In this document: in pieces, positions 24,906 through 33,871 of the stretch
Numbering within the stretch: the stretch's first letter is position 1
Layout of the letters: every line of letters starts with the position of its first letter
Assembly: GCA_004015825.1 (NCBI GenBank)
Contig: SAYS01000013.1
Span: 1 to 64,000 of the forward strand
DNA: 64,000 nucleotides
Direction of reading: 5' to 3'
From: Halovenus amylolytica
GTDB taxonomy: Archaea > Halobacteriota > Halobacteria > Halobacteriales > Haloarculaceae
Position numbers and translations under genes: made by a program
Notes under the pieces: model-generated
Databases searched by the model: none
Seen by the model: only the letters and a program-made list of their open reading frames with translations
Told to the model about the DNA's origin: nothing

Positions 24906-26333
24906 ATGGAAGAATTCGATTTTGTCGTCATCGGATCGGGCTCGGGTCTCGATGTTGCCAACGCCGCCGTCAATCAGGGCCAGTCCGTCGCGATAGTCGA
25001 GAAGGGGCCACTCGGGGGGACCTGTCTCAACCGTGGCTGTATCCCGTCGAAACTACTGTTGTATCACGCCGACGTGCTCGAAACGATCGAGCGCGCCGGT
25101 GAGTTCCACATCGATGCCTCGGTAGACGATGTCGCATTCGACGAAATCGTCCGCGAGGTCAACGAGGAAGTCGAAGCTGATTCGGAGTCGATTCACAAGG
25201 GGCTTCGCTCCTCGTCACAGCACGAACTCTACGAGGGCGAGGGACGGTTCGTCGACGAGAAGACGATCGAGATAACCGATGGCGCTGACGAAGGCGAGCG
25301 TCTCAGGGGGGACACGGTTTTGATCGCGGCTGGCACTCGGCCATCGATCCCGCCCATCGATGGGATCGAACAGACAGAGTACATGACGAGTACCGAGGCG
25401 CTCCAGCTGGAGACGCCACCGGAACATCTCGTTATCATCGGTGGCGGGTACATCGCAGCAGAACTGGCTCATTTCTTCGGAACCTTCGGCTCTGACGTGA
25501 CGATCATCGGTCGACGGCCGAATCTGTTACCGGACGCCGACGAGGAAGTCGCCGAGGCGTTCACCGAGCGATATGCGGAGCGGTTTACGGTCCACACTGG
25601 ACACGCTGCCACAGCCGTGTCCCAGTCCGACGGAACAGTGACTGTCGAGGCCCAGCCGTACGAATACGGCGACGATGGTGGCTCGACTGTCGGGGACCCG
25701 ATCACTGTCACGGGTGACGAACTCCTCGTGGCAGCCGGACGACGACCGAACTCGGATACACTCGATCTCGACGCCACGGGCGTCGAAACCGACGACCAGG
25801 GATTCATCGAGACGGACGAGTATCTGCAGACCACAGCGGACGATATCTGGGCACTCGGCGACATCGTCGGTGAGTATCTGCTGAAACACAGCGCGAACCA
25901 CGAGGCACAGACCGTCGCTCGGAATATATTCGGTGAGGATCCTCAGCCAGTCGACTATACGGCGATGCCCTTTGCGGTTTTTGCCGCCCCCGAAGTCGCC
26001 GGCGTCGGCGCACGCGAAGAAGAACTCGAAGATGCGGGACGGGAGTATGCAACCCGGACCTACCAGTACGATCAGACAGCACGAGGGAGTGCGATGAAAA
26101 CAGACGGCTTTCTGAAGGCGATCATCGACCTGGATGGGGAGATTCTGGGCTGTCACATCATCGGACCGGATGCCTCGACACTCATTCAGGAGGTTGTCGT
26201 GGCGATGAAAGCGGGATCGGGGACTGTCAAAGATATACGGGAATCGATCCACATCCACCCCGCACTGTCCGAAGTCGTCCAGCGTGGGTTCTCCGGACAG
26301 TTCAGCCGCGGAGGCAGCGGCCACTCACACTGA
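24906..26333 (+). CDS. Class I pyridine nucleotide-disulfide reductase (bis-gamma-glutamylcystine reductase or lipoamide dehydrogenase type)
   Basis: A 475-residue flavoprotein with FAD motif VVIGSGSGLDVANAA, redox-active disulfide GGTCLNRGCIPSK (Cys about 40 and 45), NAD(P) motif IIGGGYIAAELAHFFG, FAD motif DIWALGDIVGEY and the C-terminal catalytic HPALSE histidine. The GSGSG start, rather than GGGPGG, is shared with mycothione and bis-gamma-glutamylcystine reductases. Haloarchaea use gamma-glutamylcysteine as their main thiol, so that substrate is plausible; lipoyl dehydrogenase is the alternative. No 2-oxoacid dehydrogenase genes adjoin it, which favours a thiol-maintenance role. A short C-terminal tail ends GGSGHSH. 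Confidence 0.85.
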   Translation: MEEFDFVVIGSGSGLDVANAAVNQGQSVAIVEKGPLGGTCLNRGCIPSKLLLYHADVLETIERAGEFHIDASVDDVAFDEIVREVNEEVEADSESIHKGLRSSSQHELYEGEGRFVDEKTIEITDGADEGERLRGDTVLIAAGTRPSIPPIDGIEQTEYMTSTEALQLETPPEHLVIIGGGYIAAELAHFFGTFGSDVTIIGRRPNLLPDADEEVAEAFTERYAERFTVHTGHAATAVSQSDGTVTVEAQPYEYGDDGGSTVGDPITVTGDELLVAAGRRPNSDTLDLDATGVETDDQGFIETDEYLQTTADDIWALGDIVGEYLLKHSANHEAQTVARNIFGEDPQPVDYTAMPFAVFAAPEVAGVGAREEELEDAGREYATRTYQYDQTARGSAMKTDGFLKAIIDLDGEILGCHIIGPDASTLIQEVVVAMKAGSGTVKDIRESIHIHPALSEVVQRGFSGQFSRGGSGHSH

Positions 26334-26430
26334 CGACGATGGTGTGCTGGTCTTTCAGACGGCTGTCTGGCATACCCTGTACACTTCCACGATAGGTATA
26401 TGAACAACTCAACTGTTGTTCCTTATAGCG

Positions 26431-26736
26431 ATGTTAGTAATTCACGCGACCTTCCCGGTCGATCCGGATCGACGCGAGGACGCCATCGATCTGGTGCGAG
26501 AACTGGCAGAGAACTCACGGGACGAGGACGGGATTATCGACTATCAGGTCGCCACAGATATCGACGACCCGAACCTGTTCAGATTCACCGAACAGTACGA
26601 AGACGAAGCGGCGTTCGGTGCCCACGCCGAAAGTGAACATTTCGGCGAGTTCGAGTCGGAACTCCCAGAGCTGCTCGCGGGGGAACCCGAGGTTACCCGG
26701 TTCGACGTGGATTCAGTGTCGGATGTCGAACTCTGA
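26431..26736 (+). CDS. Antibiotic-biosynthesis-monooxygenase (ABM) domain protein
   Basis: A 101-residue dimeric alpha+beta barrel type protein: MLVIHATFPVDPDRREDAIDLVRELAENSRDEDGIIDYQVATDIDDPNLFRFTEQYEDEAAFGAHAESEHFGEF. The pattern of strand, helix, GIIDY, and a FxxxEQYxDEAAFxxH motif is that of YgiN-like quinol monooxygenases. The start at 26431 removes five codons upstream that precede the first strand. It follows the disulfide reductase by about 100 bp and may share its redox setting. Confidence 0.85.
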   Translation: MLVIHATFPVDPDRREDAIDLVRELAENSRDEDGIIDYQVATDIDDPNLFRFTEQYEDEAAFGAHAESEHFGEFESELPELLAGEPEVTRFDVDSVSDVEL

Positions 26737-26900
26737 TACCATCTCGAAGGGGCCGTCGTTTTCCGACGAACGCTGACGGTGTCGGAAGCTCTATTTGGCT
26801 CAGGATGGCCCACTGGGCGATATAAATATTCGTCGCGAGCGCATTCTGGTTGCAGTTACCCCCAGCAGGGTAGACCATAGCACTCGTATTATTGGATGCA

Positions 26901-27257
26901 ATGACAAAAGCAGCAGTAATAATTCTCGCAGGGACAGAAGGCCACGAGAACGCCGGCTACCTCGTGAACGGCCTCGAGACAGCCAAAGAGTTCGCAGAGA
27001 CAGAGGGAGACGAGCTAGAACTCATCTTCGACGGCGCTGGAACCGAGTGGATTCCGGAACTCGAAGACGAGGATAGCGACTACCACGAACTCTATCAGGC
27101 AGTTCGTGACGACACATCCGTCTGTGATTTCTGTGCCGGTGCGTTCGGTGTCGAGGACGCAGTCGCTGATTCGGGTCTCGTCACCCTGGACGACCACGAT
27201 GGCCACCCGAGTGTCCGCTCGCTGGTCGCCGACGACTACGAGATCATCACGTTCTAG
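26901..27257 (+). CDS. DsrE-family protein
   Basis: A 118-residue protein: MTKAAVIILAGTEGHENAGYLVNGLETAKEF ... LIFDGAGTEWIPEL ... CDFCAGAFGVEDAV. The fold is the DsrE/TusD type, related to sulfur-relay carriers. It has a CDFCAGAFG motif with two cysteines at the usual active-site loop. Start at the ATG at 26901; an in-frame TTG three codons earlier is less likely. The neighbours are redox genes, consistent with thiol or sulfane-sulfur handling, but no partner protein is seen. Confidence 0.85.
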   Translation: MTKAAVIILAGTEGHENAGYLVNGLETAKEFAETEGDELELIFDGAGTEWIPELEDEDSDYHELYQAVRDDTSVCDFCAGAFGVEDAVADSGLVTLDDHDGHPSVRSLVADDYEIITF

Positions 27258-27474
27258 AAGGACAGTTCCGACAGCCAGACGTCGACCGTTGCGAAAGCCG
27301 ACTGGAATTTTTCGAGCGTCAGTTCTCGCGGACGACGACGTTGCGAAGCTATTAGCCGGCGGCGTCGTATCAGAGTGTCCCCGATTCACTCCCGCCCTGC
27401 TCAGTGCTCGCTTCCGACGCTCTGTCGGAACACTCGTCGTTCACTGGAAGGGCGGGATTTTCTCGCGATCGTGT

Positions 27475-28602
27475 TCACTCCTCGCTGCCTGTGGTACCGT
27501 GGGGCTGTGGACCAGATTGGGTCTCATCGCCCGGTGTTGGCTCCACTCGACTCTCGCTCATCTCAGCCCCGTCACTGGCTGTTGTATCTTTGGTCGACGT
27601 CTCCTCGACATATTCACGCCGGTAGATATCGAGCACTGCACGTAGCGAGCCGATAATGACCGGGCCGAAGAAGATACCGATGAAGCCGACTACGTAAACA
27701 CCACCCAGAATACCGAGAACGATAGCGCCGGGGTTGAGGCGATTTTCAGTGTGTCGTTCGATAATGAGCGGTCGAAGGAAGTCGTCACTGAAGCTGACCA
27801 CAATCGCGCCATACACCAGAAGGGCACCACCGGCGACCGGCCGACCAACACTGAAAAGGTAGATCGCAGCTGGTCCCCAGACGAGAAACGAGCCGATGAT
27901 CGGGAGAACAGCGAGAATGATCATCACCATCGTCCAGAAGATGGCGTTCGGGACACCGAGAACGATCAACCCCGCCCCTGCGACGGCACCCTGAATAACT
28001 GCAATGAGTACGTGGCTAAGAAGCACTGCCCAGACGACGTCGTGAAGTTCCCGCTGAAGGTCGTCCTGAATGTGACCCGGGAGAGGAACCGTCATCCGAA
28101 GCCAGTGGTTGAATTTGTCGCCATCCTTGAGGAAGTAGTAGAGTAAAAACAGCGTGAGGGCGATCCCGATCGAGAGATTCGTGATCGTTCCAAAGACGCC
28201 GAGCGCGCCGTTGAGAGTTCCGATACCGGTGTCCCGGATGACGTTGTCGATAGTTCCGAGGATATCGACTTCCTCGCCGGTCAGATCGAATATCCACGTT
28301 TCTACCTGTGTGAACGTGATATCGCCGCTGCGGACACGCCGAACGAATCGCGTCGTCTCGCGGATCACGATTCGTAGAAGCCACAGGACTGGCAGTATGA
28401 TTGCGATGGCGCTACCGATGACTAGCCCGCCGGCCGTTATTCGGGGACCGAGCCTGCGCTCGTACCGTTGCTGGATCGGTCGGAGCGCGTATGCCAGAAG
28501 CACTGCGAGCAAAAAATACTCCAGAAACGGGAGTACAAGCAACACCGCAAGCACGAACAACGTACCGATAAGACCACCTATGATTCCTCGTGCTCGATCC
28601 AT
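27475..28602 (-). CDS. AI-2E family transporter (permease)
   Basis: A 375-residue polytopic protein with about eight helices. It has the family's conserved features: FLEYFLLAVLLAYALRPIQQR near the start, LFLLYYFLKDGDKF in the middle, GAGLIVLGVPNAIFWTMVMIILAVLPIIGSFLVW, and RPLIIERHTENRLNPGAIVLGILGG. Members export diverse small molecules or Na+/H+; autoinducer export cannot be inferred here. The C-terminal 45 residues are acidic and disordered. It is separated from its neighbours by 217-bp gaps with no gene. Confidence 0.9.
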   Translation of the reverse strand: MDRARGIIGGLIGTLFVLAVLLVLPFLEYFLLAVLLAYALRPIQQRYERRLGPRITAGGLVIGSAIAIILPVLWLLRIVIRETTRFVRRVRSGDITFTQVETWIFDLTGEEVDILGTIDNVIRDTGIGTLNGALGVFGTITNLSIGIALTLFLLYYFLKDGDKFNHWLRMTVPLPGHIQDDLQRELHDVVWAVLLSHVLIAVIQGAVAGAGLIVLGVPNAIFWTMVMIILAVLPIIGSFLVWGPAAIYLFSVGRPVAGGALLVYGAIVVSFSDDFLRPLIIERHTENRLNPGAIVLGILGGVYVVGFIGIFFGPVIIGSLRAVLDIYRREYVEETSTKDTTASDGAEMSESRVEPTPGDETQSGPQPHGTTGSEE

Positions 28603-28818
28603 GTATCCTGTTGCCAGGCTCTTGCGTATAAATTGCTCGGGCTGTTGCTGGCTGCGAAAGAAGTTCTTTGGAATCCGAAATGAGAGAGAAAATAGCCACG
28701 TTTCGGAGGGACCACTGCGTGCTGCCCATCGCTTACTTTGTCGAAAGGTAATGGCTAACTGTGCACGACACTCGGTAAGTACTATCTGTTAAGGCGTTTG
28801 TAGCCCGTTTTTGGACCA

Positions 28819-29019
28819 ATGTCCGAGTCGCACTCGACCCGGTGGGAGTACCGGACGTGTCGGCCGCCGCGGGACGAGACAAAAAAGGAGGCATTAGATC
28901 CAGAGGCCGAACTAAATCGGCATGGAACCGAGGGATGGGAACTTGTTGGGACGATCGACTACACAGGGGGCGGGACGAAGTATCTCGTCTTCAAACGACC
29001 AGCAGGTGAACGCACGTGA
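28819..29019 (+). CDS. DUF4177 small protein
   Basis: A 66-residue protein: TRWEYRTCRPPRDETKKEALDPEAELNRHGTEGWELVGTIDYTGGGTKYLVFKRP. The WEY start, L..G..GWELV and YLVFKRP end define DUF4177, a small soluble fold of unknown role. Its stop overlaps the GTG start of the next gene (GTGA), so the two are translationally coupled. Confidence 0.85.
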   Translation: MSESHSTRWEYRTCRPPRDETKKEALDPEAELNRHGTEGWELVGTIDYTGGGTKYLVFKRPAGERT

Positions 29020-30020
29020 CAGACCGGGGTGAGAATAGCCCAGACAACACGATGGGGGATCGCGCTGACGAAAACCGGTTCAAAATGTTTGTACTGATGG
29101 AAGTAAACCGTCTTGCGATCGCAGGCGGCCTCTGTCTCGTGGTCTTTTTTTGCTTTGTGTTCACGGTCACCATCCTGGAGCCATCGTTTGTCTATAAATT
29201 ACGTGATGCTGATACGATCGAAACGATGTTTACGACGATGATTAGCGTCATTTTGACAGGGACGACACTGGTGGTTTCCATCGGGCAACTCGTCCTGACA
29301 CAGGAAACTGGCCCACTCGGGGACCAGCGTGATCGGATGGCCAACGCGATGGATTTTCGAGATTTTACCACGGAGATTACTGGGAAGCCGGCTGCGACGA
29401 GTCCTGACGAGTTTCTGGGACAGTTAGTCGATGAGACGATCAGCCGGAGTATCGCCTTGCGTGACGGACTGGAAGCGACTGATGTCGAGGTACAGGAAAA
29501 TATCAACGGATTCGTCGAGAGCATCCTGGAGAACGCCCGGGAGGTGAGCGAGCGACTAGACGGGAACGGGTTTGGCTCGTTCAACGTCATCTCTGCCTCG
29601 TTGAATTTCAACTACAGCTGGAAAATCGGCAGGATCGAGCGACTGGAAAGTGAGTACGAACAACAGTTCACCGATGTCGACGTCGACCGACTCGAAGAAC
29701 TCAAAACAGTGCTGTCGATGTTCGGCCCTGCGCGGGAGCATATCAAGACGCTGTATTTCCAGTGGGCACTGATTTCGCTCTCCCAGATGATCCTCTATGC
29801 GGCTATTCCGGCCGTGATCGTTGCAGGCGTCATGGCCGCCGTCGTCAGCCCAGAGACCGTTTCGGGGACTCTCTACGGTGTCGAAGCAATTACCATCCTT
29901 GTGGGCGCTGCGTTCAGTGTGACACTGCTCCCGTTCCTTCTTTTCGTCTCCTATATTCTCCGAATTCTCACAGTGGCAAAGCGGACCCTGGCGATCGAAC
30001 CACTGATTCTCCGTAGCTGA
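29016..30020 (+). CDS. Haloarchaeal four-helix membrane protein with a large soluble loop
   Basis: A 334-residue protein starting at GTG 29016, overlapping the upstream DUF4177 stop. Two helices occur near 34-54 and 72-92, then a 140-residue acidic, helix-rich cytoplasmic segment (91-240), then two C-terminal helices near 252-276 and 285-312. The pattern GTTLVVSIGQLVLTQETGPLGDQRDRM and the symmetrical helix pairs suggest an oligomeric membrane protein of a family seen in haloarchaea; no function is known to me. The tight coupling implies it works with the DUF4177 protein. Confidence 0.6.
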   Translation: MTDRGENSPDNTMGDRADENRFKMFVLMEVNRLAIAGGLCLVVFFCFVFTVTILEPSFVYKLRDADTIETMFTTMISVILTGTTLVVSIGQLVLTQETGPLGDQRDRMANAMDFRDFTTEITGKPAATSPDEFLGQLVDETISRSIALRDGLEATDVEVQENINGFVESILENAREVSERLDGNGFGSFNVISASLNFNYSWKIGRIERLESEYEQQFTDVDVDRLEELKTVLSMFGPAREHIKTLYFQWALISLSQMILYAAIPAVIVAGVMAAVVSPETVSGTLYGVEAITILVGAAFSVTLLPFLLFVSYILRILTVAKRTLAIEPLILRS

Positions 30021-30037
30021 TACTGGTACTGATAAAA

Positions 30038-30439
30038 TTACAACTCTGCCTCGGCTTGCTCAAGATGCTTTTCGAGAAGCCTGACACTCCATTTGTTGTT
30101 CTTCCAGAAGGCGTCGAACACTGGTCCGATTACCGGGATAGAACCGACCGCGAAGTCCACTGCCAGCAATCCGAGCATCTTCGCGAGCACACTCGGGGGT
30201 GCATCTGCGAGGTAGCTCTCAGCAATGATGTACAGCGAAATGAGTGAGGAAACCGAATCACCCGCGACAGGCAAGATCCCCAGAATCGGATCGAGCCCGA
30301 ACCGGATATTCGTCCCTGGAATACGGATAAAATCGTCGAGAACGGTGCTCACTGACCGGACACGCGACAGCGTGGGGTGTTCAAATTGCTCGGAGTGATC
30401 AGTCGAGGGACTGGTAGTTGTTCTGAAAAGATCCATCAC
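30038..30439 (-). CDS. DUF4112 membrane protein, paralogue 1
   Basis: A 133-residue protein with the DUF4112 core: VLDDFIRIPGTNIRFGLDPILGILPVAGDSVSSLISLYIIAES ... VDFAVGSIPVIGPVFDAFWKNNKWSVRLLEKHL. Two amphipathic or membrane segments flank the RFGLDPI.G..P..GD motif. The family is membrane-associated with unknown function. A second member at 32652-33113 shares most of the motif. It converges with the membrane gene ending at 30020. Confidence 0.88.
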   Translation of the reverse strand: MMDLFRTTTSPSTDHSEQFEHPTLSRVRSVSTVLDDFIRIPGTNIRFGLDPILGILPVAGDSVSSLISLYIIAESYLADAPPSVLAKMLGLLAVDFAVGSIPVIGPVFDAFWKNNKWSVRLLEKHLEQAEAEL

Positions 30440-30510
30440 TCTCGTATTGTCGCTAAAACCTGTTAGCTCTTTGGAACGAATGGGGTATACTGTTCAGAGG
30501 CGCTGATTTT

Positions 30511-30793
30511 TTACAGGACACGTTCACCGCTGTTGAAATCTTCGTAGCGGTCGACAGAGAGAGCAAGACCGTGTCGAGAGCAAGCGTCTTTCATACTGCC
30601 GGCTGTATATTCGTAAAGATATGCGCCACCCCGGGGGTGGCACAATTCTTCAGTTTCTTACAGCCGGCAGTATCAGTGAGTGCGAGCCATCGGTGAGAAA
30701 CACGGTGTCGTCACCGTCGTATTTCTTGATCAACTGGTCGAGATACTGTTGGGCAAGAACGCTGTTTGTCGGTGGTCCAGACTGTGTCTGTAG
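30511..30793 (-). pseudogene. IS6-like transposase remnant interrupted by a 78-bp element
   Basis: Removing the 78-bp element and one TGA copy restores an open leftward frame: AQQYLDQLIKKYDGDDTVFL ... DGSHSLKDACSRHGLALSVD ... YEDFNSGERVL then TAA at 30511. The pattern VFL.DGSHSL..AC.RHGL resembles the C-terminal catalytic half of IS6-type DDE transposases of haloarchaea. The N-terminal half and the rest of the C-terminus are missing, so it is an old fragment. Family assignment is from pattern memory. Confidence 0.55.
30594..30672. repeat. 79-bp miniature inverted-repeat element, copy 4, inside a transposase remnant
   Basis: TACTGCCGGCTGTATATTCG ... TTACAGCCGGCAGTA, flanked by exact TCA (30591-30593, 30673-30675). 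It lies in the opposite orientation to copies 2 and 3 and has one extra G in the central run. The reconstructed empty site is an open coding frame, direct evidence that this is an insertion. Confidence 0.92.
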
Positions 30794-30878
30794 CGATCAG
30801 TTGTTTCGAGATTACCTGTTAAAGTTAGAGCACAACCGCGCAGAACCAATATACCACCCGAGATCCTATGGCTACCAA

Positions 30879-31649
30879 ATGGACGACTCCTCTGGGACAC
30901 AGACACAGCCACGTATCTATACTGCGCCACGAACAGAGATATCCCAGAATCAGGGCAAATTCCGGATCCATTTCAACTTTCCTGGACGGGTACTACCGGA
31001 CCACGACGACCATGGGTACGGGCCACTGGCGACTGTCGTCGAGTCCTTCATGGACCCTGGGACGCTGATCCGGATGCATCAGCATCGTAACGAGGAAATT
31101 ATCTCGTGGGTGCCAGATGGAGTGATGCGTCACGAAGACCGACAGAACAATTCGCTCGTTACTGACCGTGACCACCTGATGGTGATGAATGCAGGGAGTG
31201 GCTTTTGGCACGCCGAGGAAACCTATGAAGACGATCCGCCGCTTCGGATGCTCCAGATTTTTGTCCGACCGCATACCCTGGATCTCGAACCTACCATCCA
31301 GCACGAACCAATTCCCGACTCGATGCCGAATACGTGGCGGCATCTGTTCGGCCCCGACGATAGTGACGCACCGCTGTTCGTCCGCAACGATGTCCACTTC
31401 TATGACTGTCAACTCGACGCCGGGAGGACCGTCAGGCTCCCGTCACATTCCGACTGGGACACATACGTCTACGTGTTCGAGGGCGCGGTGACAGCCGACG
31501 ATGGAGCAGTAACTCTCGGGTACACTGAAAGCGGCCTCGTCACTGATGAGGGTGAAGTATCTCTGACCGCAAGCGAGGATTCGATTCTCGTCGCCTTCTG
31601 TGTCGATCCTGACGCGCAAATCACCCGCCAGGGAACGATCGGTCGGTGA
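30879..31649 (+). CDS. Pirin family protein
   Basis: A 256-residue bicupin: HGYGPLATVVESFMDPGTLIRMHQHRNEEIISWVPDGVMRHED ... LMVMNAGSGFWHAEE ... LRMLQIFVRPHTLDLEP. The His-His-Glu metal site of the N-terminal cupin (H-Q-H-x4-E ... H) is present. Pirins are non-haem metal proteins, some with quercetin dioxygenase activity. I start it at the ATG at 30879 (MDDSSGTQTQ); the longer upstream frame runs through repeat and transposon sequence. Confidence 0.88.
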   Translation: MDDSSGTQTQPRIYTAPRTEISQNQGKFRIHFNFPGRVLPDHDDHGYGPLATVVESFMDPGTLIRMHQHRNEEIISWVPDGVMRHEDRQNNSLVTDRDHLMVMNAGSGFWHAEETYEDDPPLRMLQIFVRPHTLDLEPTIQHEPIPDSMPNTWRHLFGPDDSDAPLFVRNDVHFYDCQLDAGRTVRLPSHSDWDTYVYVFEGAVTADDGAVTLGYTESGLVTDEGEVSLTASEDSILVAFCVDPDAQITRQGTIGR

Positions 31650-31829
31650 CCTTACCCGTTCTCGATGAATCCTCGCAGGTAGTATTTACACCTCCTGTCG
31701 GTTCGAGTCCTTTCATTTTGAGGATTCATGTTGATACCAGTCAGTGGTCGACAGGCGGAACAGGGCGTCTCTGCTAACTTGGGCTGTGAGTCCCCAAGGA
31801 CAAGTACTGCTGATCACCTACTGCCGCCT

Positions 31830-32093
31830 ATGAGTATGCGTCTCGGATTCGACGGTGAAGCATTGTTGTTGGAAGAGATCACCGAAGCAGTCTCGCACAC
31901 AGATTGGGACGATCGCGTCGGTATGTATCGAGCACACCATCCAGACGACGATCACTGCTGGCTACAGGAGTACGGCCCCGGATGGGAGGACACGTTGGTC
32001 CGGGAGAACCTCGCTGACGGCGCGGTCGTCCAGTTGATCCTGGCGGCGAACGAGGCGGGTGACGCGCGTTGTGAACGCCTGACAGCCTCATGA
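31830..32093 (+). CDS. Small haloarchaeal protein coupled to the DUF7124 gene
   Basis: An 87-residue acidic protein, MSMRLGFDGEALLLEEITEA ... RAHHPDDDHCWLQEYGPGWEDTLVRENLADGAVVQLILAANEAGD. No motif of known function. The start at 31830 gives a sensible N-terminus; the upstream codons are not conserved-looking. Its TGA overlaps the next ATG by 4 bp (ATGA at 32090-32093), so it is translationally coupled to the DUF7124 gene and probably functions with it. Confidence 0.6.
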   Translation: MSMRLGFDGEALLLEEITEAVSHTDWDDRVGMYRAHHPDDDHCWLQEYGPGWEDTLVRENLADGAVVQLILAANEAGDARCERLTAS

Positions 32094-32521
32094 TCGCCGA
32101 CAGCAACACCGACACCGGCGAGGTTACGCTCGCGTTTTCGCTCTCGGCTATCGAGCAACTCGAAGACCCGAACGCAGTCTTCGAGGATGCACAGACCTGG
32201 AGCTGGGCAATCGGTCTCATCGACGACGATACTGAACGAATCGAGCGGATCGTCGCCGAGTACGACCTCCGGCAAGATTACGACATGCAAGACCGAGACA
32301 AGTGGTTTGCTCTCGATGAGATATGCGAGACGACGCCGACGCCACGGCACGTCTACGTTGGGGCGAGTGACGAGGACATGCGGGTGTCAACCATGTTCGA
32401 CTGGGAGTACGTTCGGGTTACCGAGGCGGCCGAGAAAGCTGGCTGGGCGGTCTCCGAGACTCGATCCGAACCGGGTCTCATCAGCCGTCTCCTGGCTCCG
32501 GTTCGAGACCTGTTCGAGTAA
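32090..32521 (+). CDS. DUF7124 protein
   Basis: A 143-residue protein: VTLAFSLSAIEQLEDPNAVFEDAQTWSWAIGLIDDD ... YDLRQDY ... PRHVYVGASDEDMRVSTMFDWEYVRVTEAAEKAGW. The LAFSL..LE.L.DP..VF.DA start and RHV.VG.SDED pattern agree with the haloarchaeal DUF7124 family, of unknown function. No membrane or signal segment. It is the second gene of a two-gene unit. Confidence 0.7.
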   Translation: MIADSNTDTGEVTLAFSLSAIEQLEDPNAVFEDAQTWSWAIGLIDDDTERIERIVAEYDLRQDYDMQDRDKWFALDEICETTPTPRHVYVGASDEDMRVSTMFDWEYVRVTEAAEKAGWAVSETRSEPGLISRLLAPVRDLFE

Positions 32522-32651
32522 CGACTTCGCCGGTGACGCGTATCGGGGGCAGTAAGCCTCACGAGGAGGTGACCGACGAATAGCAAGAGTGTGACGGTGT
32601 CCAAGCAGGTTGTGGACGCGCCCGACGGGCACGAAATATCAGCGAGTTCAC

Positions 32652-33113
32652 TCAGTCCTCTGGTTCGACGGGGATGTCGATGCCGCCGTCTATCGTATCG
32701 CTGGATCTGTCCGGCTCTACCGCTTCGGCGAGATCCTCCAGGGCGAGTTCGACATTGCGCTTGTTCGCCTTCCAGAGCGCGTCGATCACAGTACCGACGT
32801 AGGGGATCGACCCACCCGCCACGTCGATGGTGATATTGGCGAGCATCTCAAGCAACGTCGTGAAAGAGACGCCGAGGTACGCTGACTCGGCGACGATGTA
32901 CAGGGAGAAGGCTGCACTCACCACGTCACCAGCGACGGGGAGTGCGCCCAGTATCGGGTCGACACCAATTCGGAAGCCGACGCCGGGCACGCGCACACTC
33001 TCGTCGAGGATGTGTGCAACCGTCTCCATCCGCGTGAGCGCGGCTTTGTCGACGCTCTCCGGGAGTTCACCATCGTAGTCGACGTCGAAGCGAGATTCGA
33101 AGTCAGCGCACAT
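32652..33113 (-). CDS. DUF4112 membrane protein, paralogue 2
   Basis: About 153 residues from the ATG at 33113 (MCADFESRFDVDYDGEL). The core VRVPGVGFRIGVDPILGALPVAGDVVSAAFSLYIVAESAYLGV ... GGSIPYVGTVIDALWKANKRNVEL is DUF4112 and aligns with the 30038 gene. Starts at 33140 or 33176 are possible, but they run into a transposon-end remnant (33153-33205), so the shorter start is preferred. Function unknown. Confidence 0.85.
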   Translation of the reverse strand: MCADFESRFDVDYDGELPESVDKAALTRMETVAHILDESVRVPGVGFRIGVDPILGALPVAGDVVSAAFSLYIVAESAYLGVSFTTLLEMLANITIDVAGGSIPYVGTVIDALWKANKRNVELALEDLAEAVEPDRSSDTIDGGIDIPVEPED

Positions 33114-33152
33114 GATAATTTTGTTACGTGTGGCTGACATAAAGCCTGCGTG

Positions 33153-33205
33153 GTGAACCGCCTCGGGGTCAAGCAAAGAGGCACTCGGCCTGCGCCGCCT
33201 GTAGA
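33153..33205 (-). repeat. Solo right end of an IS200/IS605-type element
   Basis: On the minus strand it reads CTACAGGCGGCGCAGGCCGA, then GTGCCTC...GCTTGACCCCGAGGC and GGTTCAC. About 53 bp align with the remnant at 41059-41112, and the hairpin plus TTCAC end match the complete element ending at 12205. No transposase gene remains. Confidence 0.6.
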
Positions 33206-33385
33206 GATCGTCCCGCCGCTATCTGTTGGTCATCTTTAACGTAGTACAGAGCGATTCGGCTAGTTTGTTTCGCCGACCAAGCCGACAGAACGGGCAGAAA
33301 TAGAACGGAGGTGCCGGGAAGAGTGCTGTCACGGAGTCTGTCTCGCGTGGCAACGGTCTTGAATCCAGAGTCCAAAACGGAAACA

Positions 33386-33871
33386 ATGAGCGACGATAGA
33401 GTCACGCTCTCTGTAGCCGAACTGGCCGACTACTGTGGGACACAGGCCAGGTTCCTCGCGGGGCGCTCCGAGACGATCGGGAGGGAGACCGACGAGTTAC
33501 TGGACGAGATCGACGAGGATATTGCAGAGATTCGCGAGCGATTGACGACGTATTCGGCGGGTCCTGACGCATCCGCTGCTTCACCACCGACTCCGAACAA
33601 TACAGAGACTGATGAAGTCACACAGCTCGATGATTTGGAGACAGCACTTGAAGAGAAACAGGCAGTTGCCGAGGCTAAACGGGAGCGTATGGCCGCTTTC
33701 CAGGAGTTGTCCGAAGCATATGCTGAACTGGCAGTAGAACTCACCGAGAGTGCCGACGACGGGCAGGAGGCGCTCGAACGGGTCGTCCAGTTCGAACAGC
33801 GTCACGATGCGCCGGCATACTTCGACGACCAGCAGACACTCCTCGAAATCGTCGCAGATTCAAAGCGGTAA
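33386..33871 (+). CDS. Coiled-coil protein of unknown function
   Basis: A 161-residue acidic protein, almost entirely helical: two long helical stretches (about 25-65, DELLDEIDEDIAEIRERL; and 85-130, ALEEKQAVAEAKRERMAAFQELSEAYAELAVEL) joined by a Pro/Ser/Ala linker, predicted to form an antiparallel coiled coil. Start at the ATG at 33386 (MSDDRVTLSVAEL). No family is recognised. It stands alone between a DUF4112 gene and the convergent signalling operon. Confidence 0.6.
   Translation: MSDDRVTLSVAELADYCGTQARFLAGRSETIGRETDELLDEIDEDIAEIRERLTTYSAGPDASAASPPTPNNTETDEVTQLDDLETALEEKQAVAEAKRERMAAFQELSEAYAELAVELTESADDGQEALERVVQFEQRHDAPAYFDDQQTLLEIVADSKR

Noticed and set aside
27258..27474. Possible reading frame following the DsrE gene
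   Set aside because: One frame stays open (PTARRRPLRKPTGIF...) but shows no family pattern, start signal or halophile composition.
30018..30030. TGATACTGGT at a stop codon, like a left end of the 78-bp element
   Set aside because: The similarity stops after ten bases and no right half is present.
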